Part shown: positions 10,841 to 22,638 of the stretch, piece after piece
Position numbering within the stretch: the first letter of the stretch is position 1
Layout: the number at the start of each line of letters is the position of its first letter
NCBI RefSeq assembly: GCF_040833975.1
Contig: NZ_CP162130.1
Location: forward strand, 3,770,001-3,834,000
DNA: 64,000 bases
Source of the DNA: Leptospira sp. WS92.C1
GTDB lineage: Bacteria > Spirochaetota > Leptospiria > Leptospirales > Leptospiraceae
Direction: 5' to 3'
Translations under genes and position numbers: made by a program
Notes under the pieces: model-generated
The model's input: the letters and a program-made list of their open reading frames with translations, nothing else
Database searches by the model: none
What the model was told of the DNA's origin: nothing

Positions 10841-10864
10841 ATCCGGGGTTACACCCGGATTTTT
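10841..10864. terminator. bidirectional-looking terminator hairpin
   Basis: atccggg (10841-10847) is complementary to cccggat (10854-10860) around gttaca. tttt follows on the plus strand and aaaa precedes it, giving T residues on the minus strand as well. It sits between the two tandem arrays. Confidence 0.7.
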
Positions 10865-10870
10865 ACATTT

Positions 10871-11495
10871 GTCGCTCGGGAAACTCAATGCAATGCTCTT
10901 GAACGCTGATCCGTAGAGAAGCATTCATTGAGTTCGGCGCTCGGGAAACTCAGCATCTCGCTCCCTGAAGGCCGACAATAGGAAGGCATTCATTGAGTTC
11001 GTCGCTCGGGAAACTCAGCATCTCGCTCCCTGAAGGCCGACAATAGGAAGGCATTCATTGAGTTCGTCGCTCGGGAAACTCAGCATCTCGCTCCCTGAAG
11101 GCCGACAATAGGAAGGCATTCATTGAGTTCGTCGCTCGGGAAACTCAGCATCTCGCTCCCTGAAGGCCGACAATAGGAAGGCATTCATTGAGTTCGTCGC
11201 TCGGGAAACTCAGCATCTCGCTCCCTGAAGGCCGACAATAGGAAGGCATTCATTGAGTTCGTCGCTCGGGAAACTCAGCATCTCGCTCCCTGAAGGCCGA
11301 CAATAGGAAGGCATTCATTGAGTTCGTCGCTCGGGAAACTCAGCATCTCGCTCCCTGAAGGCCGACAATAGGAAGGCATTCATTGAGTTCGTCGCTCGGG
11401 AAACTCAGCATCTCGCTCCCTGAAGGCCGACAATAGGAAGGCATTCATTGAGTTCGTCGCTCGGGAAACTCAGCATCTCGCTCCCTACGGGTCGC
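10871..11495. repeat. 65-bp tandem repeat array
   Basis: Units start every 65 bp at 10871, 10936, 11001 and so on to 11456: nine full copies and a partial one. The first copy is divergent, the second carries ggcgctc instead of gtcgctc, and the rest appear identical, which points to recent amplification. The unit contains aactca near its start and tgagtt near its end, so each unit can fold back. It shares the cattgagttc end and the ataggnaggcat core with the 45-bp array and with a solitary copy at 63806-63872. Confidence 0.95.
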
Positions 11496-11509
11496 TCGAT
11501 GGGTCCGAA

Positions 11510-13189
11510 CTACGGCATAATCTTTTTAATCAGCTTCAGATCTGCCTTGTTAAAAACGGTAATTTGAATATTGCCCGAACCTTCTTCCTTTCCTGTAACG
11601 TAGATTTTTTCTCCATAGAAAGTCACGTTCGAATTTGGACTGATTTCGTCTGATGATTTGGCCTGTTTTTTGAGATCCTTTCCAAAACGAGAAAGATAGT
11701 ATTTTTCCTCAACTTCTTCAAACGCATAAATCTCGTCTCCTTTCACGATCATCGGAGAACGCCAAAAAATATTGTCCTCCGCGGAAATCGTCGGTTTGAG
11801 AGTTTCCTGATCGATCAAGATAAGTTTGTGATTAGAAGAGTGGCCGTCTTCGAAGCCGATCACAAGCGCCTTTCCATCCACAATCTCGAAGGTTCTTCCG
11901 CAGATTTTGTTAAAATCACCTCGAAAAATCGTATCGTCGTTTGTGGGATCTAAGACTTGAAGTTCGTTATTATAATGTCCCTTGTCCAGATACTTCAAAG
12001 TTTTTAAAAAAAGAATTTTACCGCCGACAACATTCTTATCAAATTCTTCTTTTTTCTTCTCTTCTTCCTTTTTTGTTTCCAGTTCCTTTTTGGTATCGGC
12101 GAGTTCCTTTTTCAATTCGGCTTCGCTTTTTTTATCGTCGGGAGAATTTTTGCTACCGCTGTCACCGGATTTACCACCGGATGAATCGTTCGATTTTGAA
12201 CTGGAACTCGAAGAGCTGGAGCTGGACGAACCGCCGTCGCTTTTTCTGGTTTCATCCTTCTTAACTACTTCTTTCTCTTTTTCTTTTAATTTCTGTTCTT
12301 CTTTTTTAGCGACTTCCTGATCTTTTTTGATCTGGTCTTTTTCTTTTTTCTTCTCTGAAATTTGGGATTTATTTTTGACAGGATCTTTGTTCAATTCCTG
12401 AAGTTCTTTGTCGGTTTTTGTTTCCTTATCCGAAAGTTCCTTCTGTTTATTGACATTCTCTTCCTTTCTTTTCTTCAATTCTTCCAATTCTTTTTTGTTT
12501 TTTTCGTTTTGAAGATCACCGAACTTTTCCTTCTCCGCTTTTCCTTCCTTCTTTTTATCCAAGTCATGATTGACTTCGTTCTCTAACTCGTCCGTATGAA
12601 CGTCCTTACCGTCCGCTGATAAAATATTGGAAACGAGAGGAATGATGATCTGAGTTTTGCCCGGCCATTCGGAATATTTTTTGGAAATCCCGATCGAACC
12701 AACATTCAAAACCTTAATTACAGAATTGGAATATTTTTTTCCTACATAGGTCTTGTCTTTTCTATGAATCGCATTGTAATACAAAATGTATGTTGCGAGA
12801 ATGTCCGAGTTCTTATCGTCATAACCGAAATTCGATTTTACAAAGCCGGCTAAAATTCTCTGGATCGAATTGATATGACCGTAGTCCGAATCTTCGGAAA
12901 TCGCAAAAATATCCGCTCCGAATTTCTTTTCCTCGGGTGCGATTCGCGAAACACTGATGGCTCCGGAAGTATGTGATTTATCTGGTTCTTTTTTGAGCGC
13001 TTCGGCTAAACCAAATCCGGCTTTTTCATTGGTTCCACGAACTTCCTCGCCTGCTCTCGCGGAGGAACGATTGATAAACTGAACCCTACCGGAAGAACGA
13101 ACTTCTTTTTCCCCTAACTTTGAATTGTCCTGAGAAAATAATGAAAAAGAAAAACCAACGGATACGATGATTATCAAAATTTTAAACAT
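11510..13189 (-). CDS. P83/100 family protein (Borrelia P83/100 antigen homologue)
   Basis: The 559-aa protein has a signal peptide (MFKILIIIVSVGFSFSLFSQ). A globular N-terminal domain to about residue 200 is followed by a very charged Lys/Glu coiled-coil region of about 190 residues, with a run of twelve serines near its middle. A C-terminal region of short beta-type repeats follows, each ending in phrases like DGKALVIGFEDGHSSNHKLI. This order matches the spirochetal P83/100 family, a periplasmic or surface-associated antigen of unknown biochemical role. It stands alone, with the 65-bp array directly behind its stop. Confidence 0.8.
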   Translation of the reverse strand: MFKILIIIVSVGFSFSLFSQDNSKLGEKEVRSSGRVQFINRSSARAGEEVRGTNEKAGFGLAEALKKEPDKSHTSGAISVSRIAPEEKKFGADIFAISEDSDYGHINSIQRILAGFVKSNFGYDDKNSDILATYILYYNAIHRKDKTYVGKKYSNSVIKVLNVGSIGISKKYSEWPGKTQIIIPLVSNILSADGKDVHTDELENEVNHDLDKKKEGKAEKEKFGDLQNEKNKKELEELKKRKEENVNKQKELSDKETKTDKELQELNKDPVKNKSQISEKKKEKDQIKKDQEVAKKEEQKLKEKEKEVVKKDETRKSDGGSSSSSSSSSSSKSNDSSGGKSGDSGSKNSPDDKKSEAELKKELADTKKELETKKEEEKKKEEFDKNVVGGKILFLKTLKYLDKGHYNNELQVLDPTNDDTIFRGDFNKICGRTFEIVDGKALVIGFEDGHSSNHKLILIDQETLKPTISAEDNIFWRSPMIVKGDEIYAFEEVEEKYYLSRFGKDLKKQAKSSDEISPNSNVTFYGEKIYVTGKEEGSGNIQITVFNKADLKLIKKIMP

Positions 13190-13353
13190 TCTAAAATACT
13201 CCTTTAAATCTTAGGCGGAAGGGGAACCGGTTTTTGGCCAGGGGATATCCTATCCTCAAGCATTCTATTGAGACAAGGATTTTTCCCGATCCGGAGTCCT
13301 CTTTGTTGGAAGAAAGTTGATTCCCAACCTCCCCTCTGCAACCCTAGCCTAAT

Positions 13354-14445
13354 ATGTATCAATTCCAGGAAAGAATTTACAATTTTGGCGCTGGTCCCGC
13401 TATGCTTCCCAACGAGGTCATGGAGATCGCGGCGGCTGAGTTCTTAAATTATAAGGGCTCCGGAATGTCCATCATGGAAGTCAGTCACAGAGAACCTCTT
13501 TTTGAAAACGTACTCAAAGAAGCCGAATCGCTACTGCGTACGTTATTGAATATCGGAGACGATTATTCCATCGCTTTTTTTTCGGGAGGGGCCACCCTTC
13601 ATTTTTCCGCTCTTCCGCTCAATCTTCTCAAAGACGGAGAGAGTTTCGACATTGCGCATACAGGAATCTGGACAAAAAGGGCCTGGGAGGAAGGTCTTAA
13701 GTTCAACGGAGTAAACGTTATCTACGATGCGACGGAAAATCAATTCACGGACACTCCGATTTTAACGGACGCAAGTCTTTCCGAAAAAGGAAAGTATCTT
13801 CATATCACTTCCAACAATACGATCTACGGAAGCCAGTATCTCGAACTTCCGAAAATCAAAAGTATTCCCCTCGTGGCGGATATGACGAGCGAACTCCTCT
13901 CCCGTAAGATCGAAGTAAAGGATTTCGGCGTGATCTTCGCGGGCGCTCAGAAGAATATCGGACCATCCGGACTCAGTTTGTTGATCATCCGAAACGATCT
14001 GATCGGAATTTCCAAAAGAAAAATTCCGGTTCTTCTCGATTATGCGGTGATGACAAAAAACAAATCTTTGTACAATACTCCGGCCACGTATTCCATCTAT
14101 ATCGCCAAACTCGTTTTCGAATGGCTTTTAAAACTCGGAGGAGTTTCCGAGATCGAAAAAGTCAACGAAGAAAAGGCGAAATTGTTATACGACTTTATCG
14201 ATTCTTCCTCTTTATACGACTGCCCGGTTCAAAAAAGATCCCGTTCCGTAATGAATATAGTCTTCCTTCTCAAAGATAAGAATTTGGATTCTCAATTTTT
14301 AGATGAAGCGGAGAAAAACGGTCTTCATGGATTGGGAGGACACAGACTTGTGGGCGGTTTCCGTGCTTCCATTTACAATTCAATGCCTTTGGCGGGAGTG
14401 CAAAAACTTATCTCATTTATGAAAGAATTCGAATCCAAAGCATAA
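13354..14445 (+). CDS. serC: phosphoserine aminotransferase SerC
   Basis: SerC is the PLP-dependent enzyme that converts 3-phosphohydroxypyruvate and glutamate to phosphoserine in serine biosynthesis. The 363-aa length is standard. The N-terminal signature [15 protein letters not shown], the motif [15 protein letters not shown] and the PLP lysine in [13 protein letters not shown] (about residue 197) are all present. The C-terminal [19 protein letters not shown] closes the fold. The next gene overlaps its stop by one base, so the two are translationally coupled. Confidence 0.96.
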   Translation: MYQFQERIYNFGAGPAMLPNEVMEIAAAEFLNYKGSGMSIMEVSHREPLFENVLKEAESLLRTLLNIGDDYSIAFFSGGATLHFSALPLNLLKDGESFDIAHTGIWTKRAWEEGLKFNGVNVIYDATENQFTDTPILTDASLSEKGKYLHITSNNTIYGSQYLELPKIKSIPLVADMTSELLSRKIEVKDFGVIFAGAQKNIGPSGLSLLIIRNDLIGISKRKIPVLLDYAVMTKNKSLYNTPATYSIYIAKLVFEWLLKLGGVSEIEKVNEEKAKLLYDFIDSSSLYDCPVQKRSRSVMNIVFLLKDKNLDSQFLDEAEKNGLHGLGGHRLVGGFRASIYNSMPLAGVQKLISFMKEFESKA

Positions 14446-15029
14446 TGAAATTTTTCTGTTTTAGAAGATTCGTATTTTCCTTGATCGGAATCGGTTTCGT
14501 ATCCGGAAGCCTCTTTGCCTCCGGATTGAATTTCAACACCCAGCTTGTGGTTCAGGATTGTTTCACAAACGAGCCGTCTTCCGAACTCGCAAGTCTTTTC
14601 AAATCCACTCAATCCTTAGAAGAGAAGAAACGACTTGCTGAAATCATCGCTTACAAGGAAGGCAAAGCGAGATACCAAGCGCTTTCTTGTCTTCAAAGTA
14701 AAAATCTAAACGAAGAAGATTTTGCAAAACTTCTTTTGGATTGGAATCGGCATCTCGCGCTATTTGCCGAATTGAATACGTATTATGAGAATTATATTCT
14801 TTCGGATGAAAAGACCCGTTCTCTAAATTCCATAGAATGGGAACTTCTCAATCTTCATCTCAAACAAAAAAAAGAACTTATAGCCAGACTCAACGACGCA
14901 ACCACATTCTCTCTCAAAGGCGAAAAGATTTCGGAAGAAAATTTTTCGATGATCTATCTTTCGCTCTTTGTTCTCCAAGTGGAATTTTGGGATGCAATGC
15001 CCAAAACATACAGAGACTCCGCTCTTTAA
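14445..15029 (+). CDS. exported hypothetical protein, 194 aa
   Basis: A cleavable-looking signal peptide (FRRFVFSLIGIGFVSGSLFAS) is followed by a helical mature protein of about 170 residues with two cysteines at about 38 and 81. The start overlaps the serC stop (taatga), which suggests coupling, although a metabolic link is not obvious. No family is recognised. A long open frame on the opposite strand (14823-15500) is a shadow of this gene and rpiB. Confidence 0.75.
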   Translation: MKFFCFRRFVFSLIGIGFVSGSLFASGLNFNTQLVVQDCFTNEPSSELASLFKSTQSLEEKKRLAEIIAYKEGKARYQALSCLQSKNLNEEDFAKLLLDWNRHLALFAELNTYYENYILSDEKTRSLNSIEWELLNLHLKQKKELIARLNDATTFSLKGEKISEENFSMIYLSLFVLQVEFWDAMPKTYRDSAL

Positions 15030-15081
15030 AAGAATTATTTGCTTGAAACCTAGGTAAAGCCGGGACATAACCAAATATAGA

Positions 15082-15521
<440 letters not shown>

Positions 15522-15533
15522 AAATAAAGCCGG

Positions 15534-17309
15534 ATGGGATTGATCACAAAATCTAAAATCTCGACAGTCCCCGCTCTGGCCTGTCTTTTATTCATACCGT
15601 TTCATATCGTTTTTTCAGAAACGAAAATTCTTCCTCTTGGAGACTTACAAAAAAACGGTCTCGAGCTAAGCGGAGAAGATCAAAGTCTCAAAATTAAAAT
15701 CAAAGAAAGAAATTCGGGCTCCAATCTGTATCTGAACTTTGATTCCGGCGATCCTTCAAGCCTCCGAGATCTATCAGGAAATTATAAAGTTCTTTCTTCT
15801 GCGTATCTTCCCGATTCCGAAAACGTATTTCATGCAAAAAGAAGCGCGAGATTCTCCGGAAAAAGAACCGGGATCCGAATCGCCCACTCCAATACCGGGG
15901 TATTGACCTCAAAGGATCTTACCGAAGAATTTTTTATCGGATTCACCATTCTCCCCGGAACCGTGGAAAAAGACGCGACCTTAGTTTCCAAACTTTATGA
16001 AACTTCGGGAAACACATTCGGCTGGGATCTTAAAATAGCGGACGACAAACTCAAGGCGGGATTTTACTCTTTTTTTGAAACCGAAGAAAAACGTTATCTG
16101 TCACTTCAGTTGACTTCCAATACGACTCTCAAAAAAAATCAATGGAACCGGATTCTTCTCTATTTCAATCCGGCTGAAAGAGAAATTGTTCTTTATCTCA
16201 ACGGAAAGGAAGCAGCCCGCGCATCGATCCCCGCAAACAAGAATTTGACTCGGATCGGTTTTCATCCGGAGGATACAACTTCGTTTCGAATCGCAAGTTC
16301 CTATTACGGTTGGATGGAAAACTTCGGAGTTTTTAAAGGAAAACCGGATCCGAGTGCGGAAGACGTTCCTTATCCAAAACAGGAATTCGATCCGGAGACC
16401 CACACTTCCGATTCCAAATTCGGAATCGGGGTTTCACCGGTTTACAAAAGCAAATACTCCAGTTCTTTTTTAGAAGAAATCCAGCTAAAAGCTTCCGTCC
16501 CGCAGTCTTCGGCAATGGAATTGTATTTACGAGTTTCTCCGACTCCGTTTCACATTGCATCCGAATTTCCCGCTTGGATCGGAGTGGACATCCGAAAATT
16601 AGAATCTTATAAAATAGATTCCTTGGATCCGAACATTTATCGAGTTCCTCTAAAAAATTCCGTAAAAAAATTTCTAGGATTGAACGAAAACAAGGAAGAT
16701 CTTTTGCCCTTTCGTTATTATCAATGGAGAATCAAACTAAAACCGGATCCCGCCGGAAACCATTCTCCCGAATTGAAAAATATTTCTTTGACATTTCGGG
16801 AAACAAATCCCCCCGTTCGACCTTTGGGATTAAAAGTCGTAGAAAATTCTGTGGATGACGAGGGATCTGCGGTTTGTTTAAATTGGAAATCAAATCCCGA
16901 AAGAGACGTCATCCATGGAGGAGGATATTTCATTCATTACGGGATTCATCCGGATCGCATGGTGGGAATTATCCGAGGAACGTTTTCGGAAACTGCGATA
17001 GCTCCCGATAAAAAAAACCGCCCCAAACATCCCGCCTCCGATTATTTGGATCCGATCACCGGTCTTCCCGCCGGAAAAACCGCAAACAATATTCAAGAAT
17101 ACTACAACAAGCTTTCTGCATGTGTTGACAATCGAATCATTTCTTTGAATTCGGAAATTCTTTTGGAAAAAAATCAGTTATTTTTTAAAAAGGGAACGAC
17201 TTACTTTTTTAGAATCAGCGCTTATAATAAATTTTATCATTCGCAAACGGGCAAGGATCAGATCTCTTCTCTAAGCGATCCCGTTGAAGTTTATTTCTTG
17301 AGCGAGTAG
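15534..17309 (+). CDS. exported protein with LamG/concanavalin-A-like domain, 591 aa
   Basis: A signal peptide (about residues 10-30, ending FHIVFS) leads to a region around residues 60-270 that reads like a LamG/ConA-like beta-sandwich. Typical strands include NVFHAKRSARFSGKRTGIRI, FFIGFTILPG, GNTFGWDLKI, NQWNRILLYFNPAEREIVLY and a closing GWMENFGVFKG. The C-terminal 300 residues look like further beta domains, possibly FN3-like (LRPL-type linker, then EGSAVCLNWKSNPERDVIHG). It is probably periplasmic or on the surface; ligands are unknown. Its last 39 bp overlap the convergent toxin-like gene. Confidence 0.7.
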   Translation: MGLITKSKISTVPALACLLFIPFHIVFSETKILPLGDLQKNGLELSGEDQSLKIKIKERNSGSNLYLNFDSGDPSSLRDLSGNYKVLSSAYLPDSENVFHAKRSARFSGKRTGIRIAHSNTGVLTSKDLTEEFFIGFTILPGTVEKDATLVSKLYETSGNTFGWDLKIADDKLKAGFYSFFETEEKRYLSLQLTSNTTLKKNQWNRILLYFNPAEREIVLYLNGKEAARASIPANKNLTRIGFHPEDTTSFRIASSYYGWMENFGVFKGKPDPSAEDVPYPKQEFDPETHTSDSKFGIGVSPVYKSKYSSSFLEEIQLKASVPQSSAMELYLRVSPTPFHIASEFPAWIGVDIRKLESYKIDSLDPNIYRVPLKNSVKKFLGLNENKEDLLPFRYYQWRIKLKPDPAGNHSPELKNISLTFRETNPPVRPLGLKVVENSVDDEGSAVCLNWKSNPERDVIHGGGYFIHYGIHPDRMVGIIRGTFSETAIAPDKKNRPKHPASDYLDPITGLPAGKTANNIQEYYNKLSACVDNRIISLNSEILLEKNQLFFKKGTTYFFRISAYNKFYHSQTGKDQISSLSDPVEVYFLSE

Positions 17310-17687
17310 AACTTTGATCATCTTTTGATCGGGTAGATTTTTATCTACGGTGATAAATCCGTCAAAGTCTCTTTCGATCGCGATCGCGATTTCATTCCAA
17401 ACCCATTCTACGGTTCCGAACTCCTTGGAAAGTTTCTGAGCCAAAGAAAGATTTTCGGATCGAAATTCCAAAATTTCCAAACAAAGCCGTTTCAGCTGAC
17501 TCCAAATAATTTCCCTTTTGACGAGATCGTTTTCCTTTTCGAGCAAAGGTAGAATTGAAATCGTTCCCGTATAAAATAGATGCTGATTTTTTACAAGATC
17601 GCTGACCGCTTCCAAAATGATCGACTTTTCTTTTGACGGACCTGAAATCAAAGTTTCTAACAATGATTTTGAAAGATAATACTTCAT
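17271..17687 (-). CDS. PIN-like protein, VapC-type toxin candidate with altered active site
   Basis: The 138-aa protein follows a 64-aa antitoxin-like gene with a 4-bp overlap, the usual VapBC layout. The C-terminal block NEIAIAIERDFDGFITVDKN (residues 98-117) resembles the PIN pattern D..IAATA....G..LVTRDKDF, with E99 and D115 in acidic positions. E50 could be the second acidic residue. The N-terminus, MKYYLSKSLLETLISG, lacks the aspartate that starts almost every PIN active site. It may therefore be a degenerate PIN protein, a variant enzyme or an unrelated fold. The 3' end overlaps the convergent gene by 39 bp. Confidence 0.55.
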   Translation of the reverse strand: MKYYLSKSLLETLISGPSKEKSIILEAVSDLVKNQHLFYTGTISILPLLEKENDLVKREIIWSQLKRLCLEILEFRSENLSLAQKLSKEFGTVEWVWNEIAIAIERDFDGFITVDKNLPDQKMIKVLLAQEINFNGIA

Positions 17688-17878
17688 TCTTCTTTGAGTC
17701 CGGAAAGAATTCGAAGCGCTTCCAGTCTTTCATAAGAATCGGATCGGTAGACTTCGTTTCTCAAAGAGAGTCTCAACATTTCTCCCGCGGAAAGATTCCT
17801 TTTTTCCGCTTCGTTTTTGAGTAACTCCAATTCTTCTTCCGTCATGAGGAGCTGAAATCGTTTGTCCACTTTCGCCAT
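17684..17878 (-). CDS. ribbon-helix-helix-like antitoxin candidate, 64 aa
   Basis: The small protein starts MAKVDKRFQLLMTEEELELL. Its strand-helix-helix look (RFQLLMT, EELELLKNEAEKRNLS, AGEMLRLSLRNEV) matches the ribbon-helix-helix class used by antitoxins and small repressors. It overlaps the stop of the upstream TPR gene by one base and the downstream PIN-like gene by four, so all three are coupled. If it is an antitoxin it should bind its own promoter, but no separate promoter is obvious within this tightly packed operon. Confidence 0.55.
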   Translation of the reverse strand: MAKVDKRFQLLMTEEELELLKNEAEKRNLSAGEMLRLSLRNEVYRSDSYERLEALRILSGLKEE

Positions 17879-18483
17879 CAGTTCTCCTCTCTCATTTCCT
17901 TATCATTCTTGAGATACGTTCTAAAATAAATATCGGCATCCTTGAGTTGACCCATCGTTTGATAAATCGCTGCGATATTGTAATTTGCTTCATTGAGTCT
18001 AAAATCATACTTGAAAGACTTCTTAAAAATTTGAACCGCGCGATCTTCCCTTCCGCCATACCACTCGCACATCGCCCAAAGAAAATGCCATTTTCCGAGA
18101 TTGGGATCTCGCGGAGTCGCCATCGCTAGATATTCCAAAACCTCTTCGAATATCCGTGAAGCATGAAGATAATTTTCCCGAATCTTTTTGAGTTTTTCCA
18201 TTCTCGAAAAAATATCCTCGGAGTGTCCAGGTAATTCCAAATCCTGACGATAGAAGAGAGCTCTCGCATACCAAAGTTTTACGGTCAGATCGGACGGATT
18301 TTTTTCCACAAACTTTTCGAGATAAGGAATCGATTCCGTCTCTTCCTGTTTTGTGTTCATCTTGAGAATTTTTTCTTTAACCGCTCGATTCCATTCTTTT
18401 CGATTTTCCTCACTAGTGGAAGAAATCGAAACAAAACTCGAAAAGAAAAGTAGAATTAAAATGAAGTGCCGTACCAAAATCAT
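17878..18483 (-). CDS. TPR-like exported protein, 201 aa
   Basis: I place the start at ATG 18483 (MILVRHFILILLFFSSFVSI), giving a clean signal peptide and a 16-bp gap from the upstream gene. Earlier in-frame codons overlap that gene. The mature protein carries helical repeats of TPR type, clearest in the last third (LNEANYNIAAIYQTMGQLKD and ADIYFRTYLKND). It belongs to a tightly packed minus-strand chain with two membrane proteins and the toxin-antitoxin-like pair. No specific function is recognised. Confidence 0.7.
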   Translation of the reverse strand: MILVRHFILILLFFSSFVSISSTSEENRKEWNRAVKEKILKMNTKQEETESIPYLEKFVEKNPSDLTVKLWYARALFYRQDLELPGHSEDIFSRMEKLKKIRENYLHASRIFEEVLEYLAMATPRDPNLGKWHFLWAMCEWYGGREDRAVQIFKKSFKYDFRLNEANYNIAAIYQTMGQLKDADIYFRTYLKNDKEMREEN

Positions 18484-18499
18484 AACTTTAAAAAACGGA

Positions 18500-20685
18500 T
18501 TAAAGATACGTGAATAGATTTTTTCCGTTTCCAGGATAACGATCCACCGTAAAATCATAACCATGACTCGTTTGGTCCAAGTACCCTCGAATTAAAGATT
18601 CCAAATCCTTTCTCGAATATAAACCGAAAGCACCGACTCCGATTCCGAAACACATATCTTCGGGACCCAGATTTTCGGAAATTTCAGTCATGACTTTTTT
18701 TCGAAGTGTTTCCAATTTATGAAAATCCTTTCCGTGAAATTCAATTCGATACGAATTTGTAATTCCTCTTTCACCATCGGTTGCAATTCTCATGAGATGA
18801 ACTCGAGAAGAAACGATATCCCTTTTATCTCGAAACAATTCTCCCAAAATTTTTCTATCATATTCTTCAAAGGCCGGAATGACCGGCTCCAAAGAATGAA
18901 AGATTAAATTTTCAATTTCCAAAGCGGTGGACTCGGTAGGAGGGTCCTTGAAAAAAAGAAAAAATCGAAACGGAATTCCAAAATTAGACAGGGGAATCGT
19001 TAAGATGGAAATACAGGATTCCAAATCGGCCGGATCAAATTTCTTTCGGAAAAAACGATCATTCTTTCTTTCTTCGGTGATTCCTATGAGAGAATAACTT
19101 CCCGATTCCTTTCCTATGTATTGATCATCATAGAGAAAGATCATATTTTCGATTGTTTTTTCCTTTAAACCGAAAGTAACAAAAGGACTGTAACTTCCGT
19201 TTCTTCTATCGTAGTAATGAATCGAAAATCCAGAGAGTTTGAGATGAGAAAAAACTGAAATATAGTATTTTAGAATAAATGAATATTCCGATTCCAATCC
19301 ATAACTCAACTCGTCCAAAACTTCCAATATTTTTCTTCGGTCCCGAATCGTGAGCGAAGCCAGCCACTTCATATAACCGGGACCGAGTTCCATCTTGTGC
19401 GATTGAGCAACGGATTCGATCGGATATTTTTTTGGTATTTCCAGAGATTGCGGCTTTTCCTGGGTCGGAGGTGAAGATGAGTCCGAAACCGATTCAAAAG
19501 ATTCTTTTTGCAAAGCAAATGAGGTTGAAATAGAAGACGAAGGAGTTTCGGTTACTTTTGAAATCAAGGATTCGAGCTCCGGATTGAAAATCTCGGATCG
19601 TTTTTTTTCTATCTCGGGCGTAACCAAGATCGGCGGCTTGTATTTTTCCGGGTCTCGCAAATACGCCGGAGAAATATAACCTTCTCCTTTGAGTTCGAAC
19701 GGAAGTACAAAGATGGACGAACCTTCCTCTCGTTTTACTTCTTTCAGATCTATAAGAGGGGCGCTGCTTTGTAAATCGAAGTCCACTTCTCCAGAAGTCA
19801 GGGTTTGAACTTCGTGTTTATCATCTTCGATCATCTCCATCGCTTTTTGTTTTGCGATTTGAAGCCCGTTGACCCCTTTCGATATCTGATTTACGATTTC
19901 CTGAATATCTTTTCCTTGTTTATCCGAAAACAGATCTTTTTTGATTCTTAAAAATCGAATCATAAGATCGATTAAAAATAGTAACGCGAGAAATCCGGAT
20001 AAAAATAAAAAGGGCAAGCCGTCGCTCCCCGGTTTTAAAATCAAAATCCCTTTTAAAAACCCGTATGAATTTTCCGGTGTCGCATAATAATATCCGATAA
20101 ACGGGGATTTCCCGATATGAATTCGACTCACTTCGCTTTTAGAATGGTCCAATCCGGAAATCAATAAGGACGAAATTTGATCTCCGCTGATTCCATGATA
20201 TTGTTTTCCGGGTTCGATATAACCCCCGAACTTCAGATCGGGAATCAACATGGATTCAACGCCCGAAACGGAAACACCCAATCGATCCTCACCGAGTTCA
20301 GCGAGGATCAGCTTTTTTTCCTGAATATTCGGAAGACAAAACACCAGAAAGGGTTTTAGAAAAAATAGTCTACTTGTTCCTTCCTTAAAGGTTTCGTCCA
20401 TAAGTTTTCCGTCAGCATCCTTTCGAGCAGCAAGATCCGATTCGGACAGGATTTTCAATCCGGAAACCATTGGAAATTCCAATTGCAAATTTTCCAAATC
20501 GGAAGGGGATTTTACATTTCTCAATCCAGATTCCAAACGATTCAATTCTTCATTAAAGTTCACAAAGATGGAATGAATTCTATTTTTATAATATATCCCT
20601 TCCGGAAAATAGGGAATCAGCGTATAATAAAAAAATGAAATTACGGAAAGAGTCAAGATGGAGACTCTAAGTTTCGATCCGATCA

Positions 20686-20686
<1 letters not shown>
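18500..20686 (-). CDS. large membrane protein with GAF-like region, 728 aa
   Basis: Two membrane segments, near residues 8-26 and 225-245, frame a periplasmic domain of about 200 residues. A cytoplasmic part of about 480 residues follows. That part starts with a coiled stretch (EIVNQISKGVNGLQIAKQKA), then a low-complexity Ser/Pro linker. A region around 450-620 has the feel of a GAF domain (SGFSIHYYDRRNGSYSPFVT, ISILTIPLSNFGIPFRFFLF). This architecture is sensor-like but no kinase, GGDEF or phosphatase motif is visible. It overlaps the upstream membrane-protein gene by one base. Confidence 0.65.
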
Positions 20687-21615
<929 letters not shown>

Positions 21616-21673
21616 TGTTCTTAGTATCGGTCCTTTTTGTCTAACCTGATAGAAGAAAACCAAATAGAAAACT

Positions 21674-22638
21674 ATGATCTTTTATATGTTCATCGATGGA
21701 ATCGGGTTTGGTCCTAATGATCCGAAAACCAACCCGTTTTCCAGGTATGCAAAATCTGTTTTTTTGCCTTTGGCCGACAAACCGATTCCGGAACAATCGA
21801 CAGACGCGCTGAAAAATACGGTTTTTCTAAAAACAGACGCTTCTCTAGGCATCAAAGGTCTTCCGCAAAGCGCGACCGGACAAACGTCTTTGTGGACGGG
21901 AATCAACGCGTGCAAGGTGCTCCAAAGACATTTGAGCGGATTTCCAACCTTTACTCTGAAAAAAATCATCAGTAAATATTCCATCATTCGCGTTTTGGAG
22001 GAGCACGGTTTTAAAGCCGATTTGTTAAACTGCTATTCTCCCGCTTTCGCGGAACACGTAAAAAAAAATCCGCGTCATGTGTCGGCGTCCACGTTGATTC
22101 AAATGGCAAGTGACAAACCTCTCAAGGGGATGGACGACCTTCGTCAAGGCAAGGGTCTATATATGGACATCACACACGAGTATTTGAGAGAATTTTCAAA
22201 AGATCATTTGGACGAATCGGACGAGCTTTTTACGATCCGAGATCCGTATGAAACCGGAAAGTCCATCATTCGAAATTGTAAGGCCGACGATTATACACTT
22301 TGTATCTATGAATTTTTTCTAACCGATAAGATCGGTCATAAAATGAACTGGGAAGCCGCTCAAAAATATATCGGAGAGCTGGAATCCTTTATCACGGGTG
22401 TTTTGGAAGAATTGGATCCGAACGAAGACCAACTGATCATCACTTCCGATCACGGAAATCTAGAAGATCTAAGCGTGGACGTTCACACGATCAACAAAGT
22501 TCCAACGATCCTTTACGGAAAATACACTCCAATCTTTGCGGAAAAAATCGGTGCGATCGTGGATATTCCGGTCGCGATTTATGATATTCTTGGAGTCCAG
22601 ATCGAACTCAGAGAAGAGGAATTTATTAAAACCGAAGT

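Noticed and set aside
10282..11495. CRISPR array
   Set aside because: Units are contiguous and near-identical with no unique spacers of constant length, and no cas gene is nearby.
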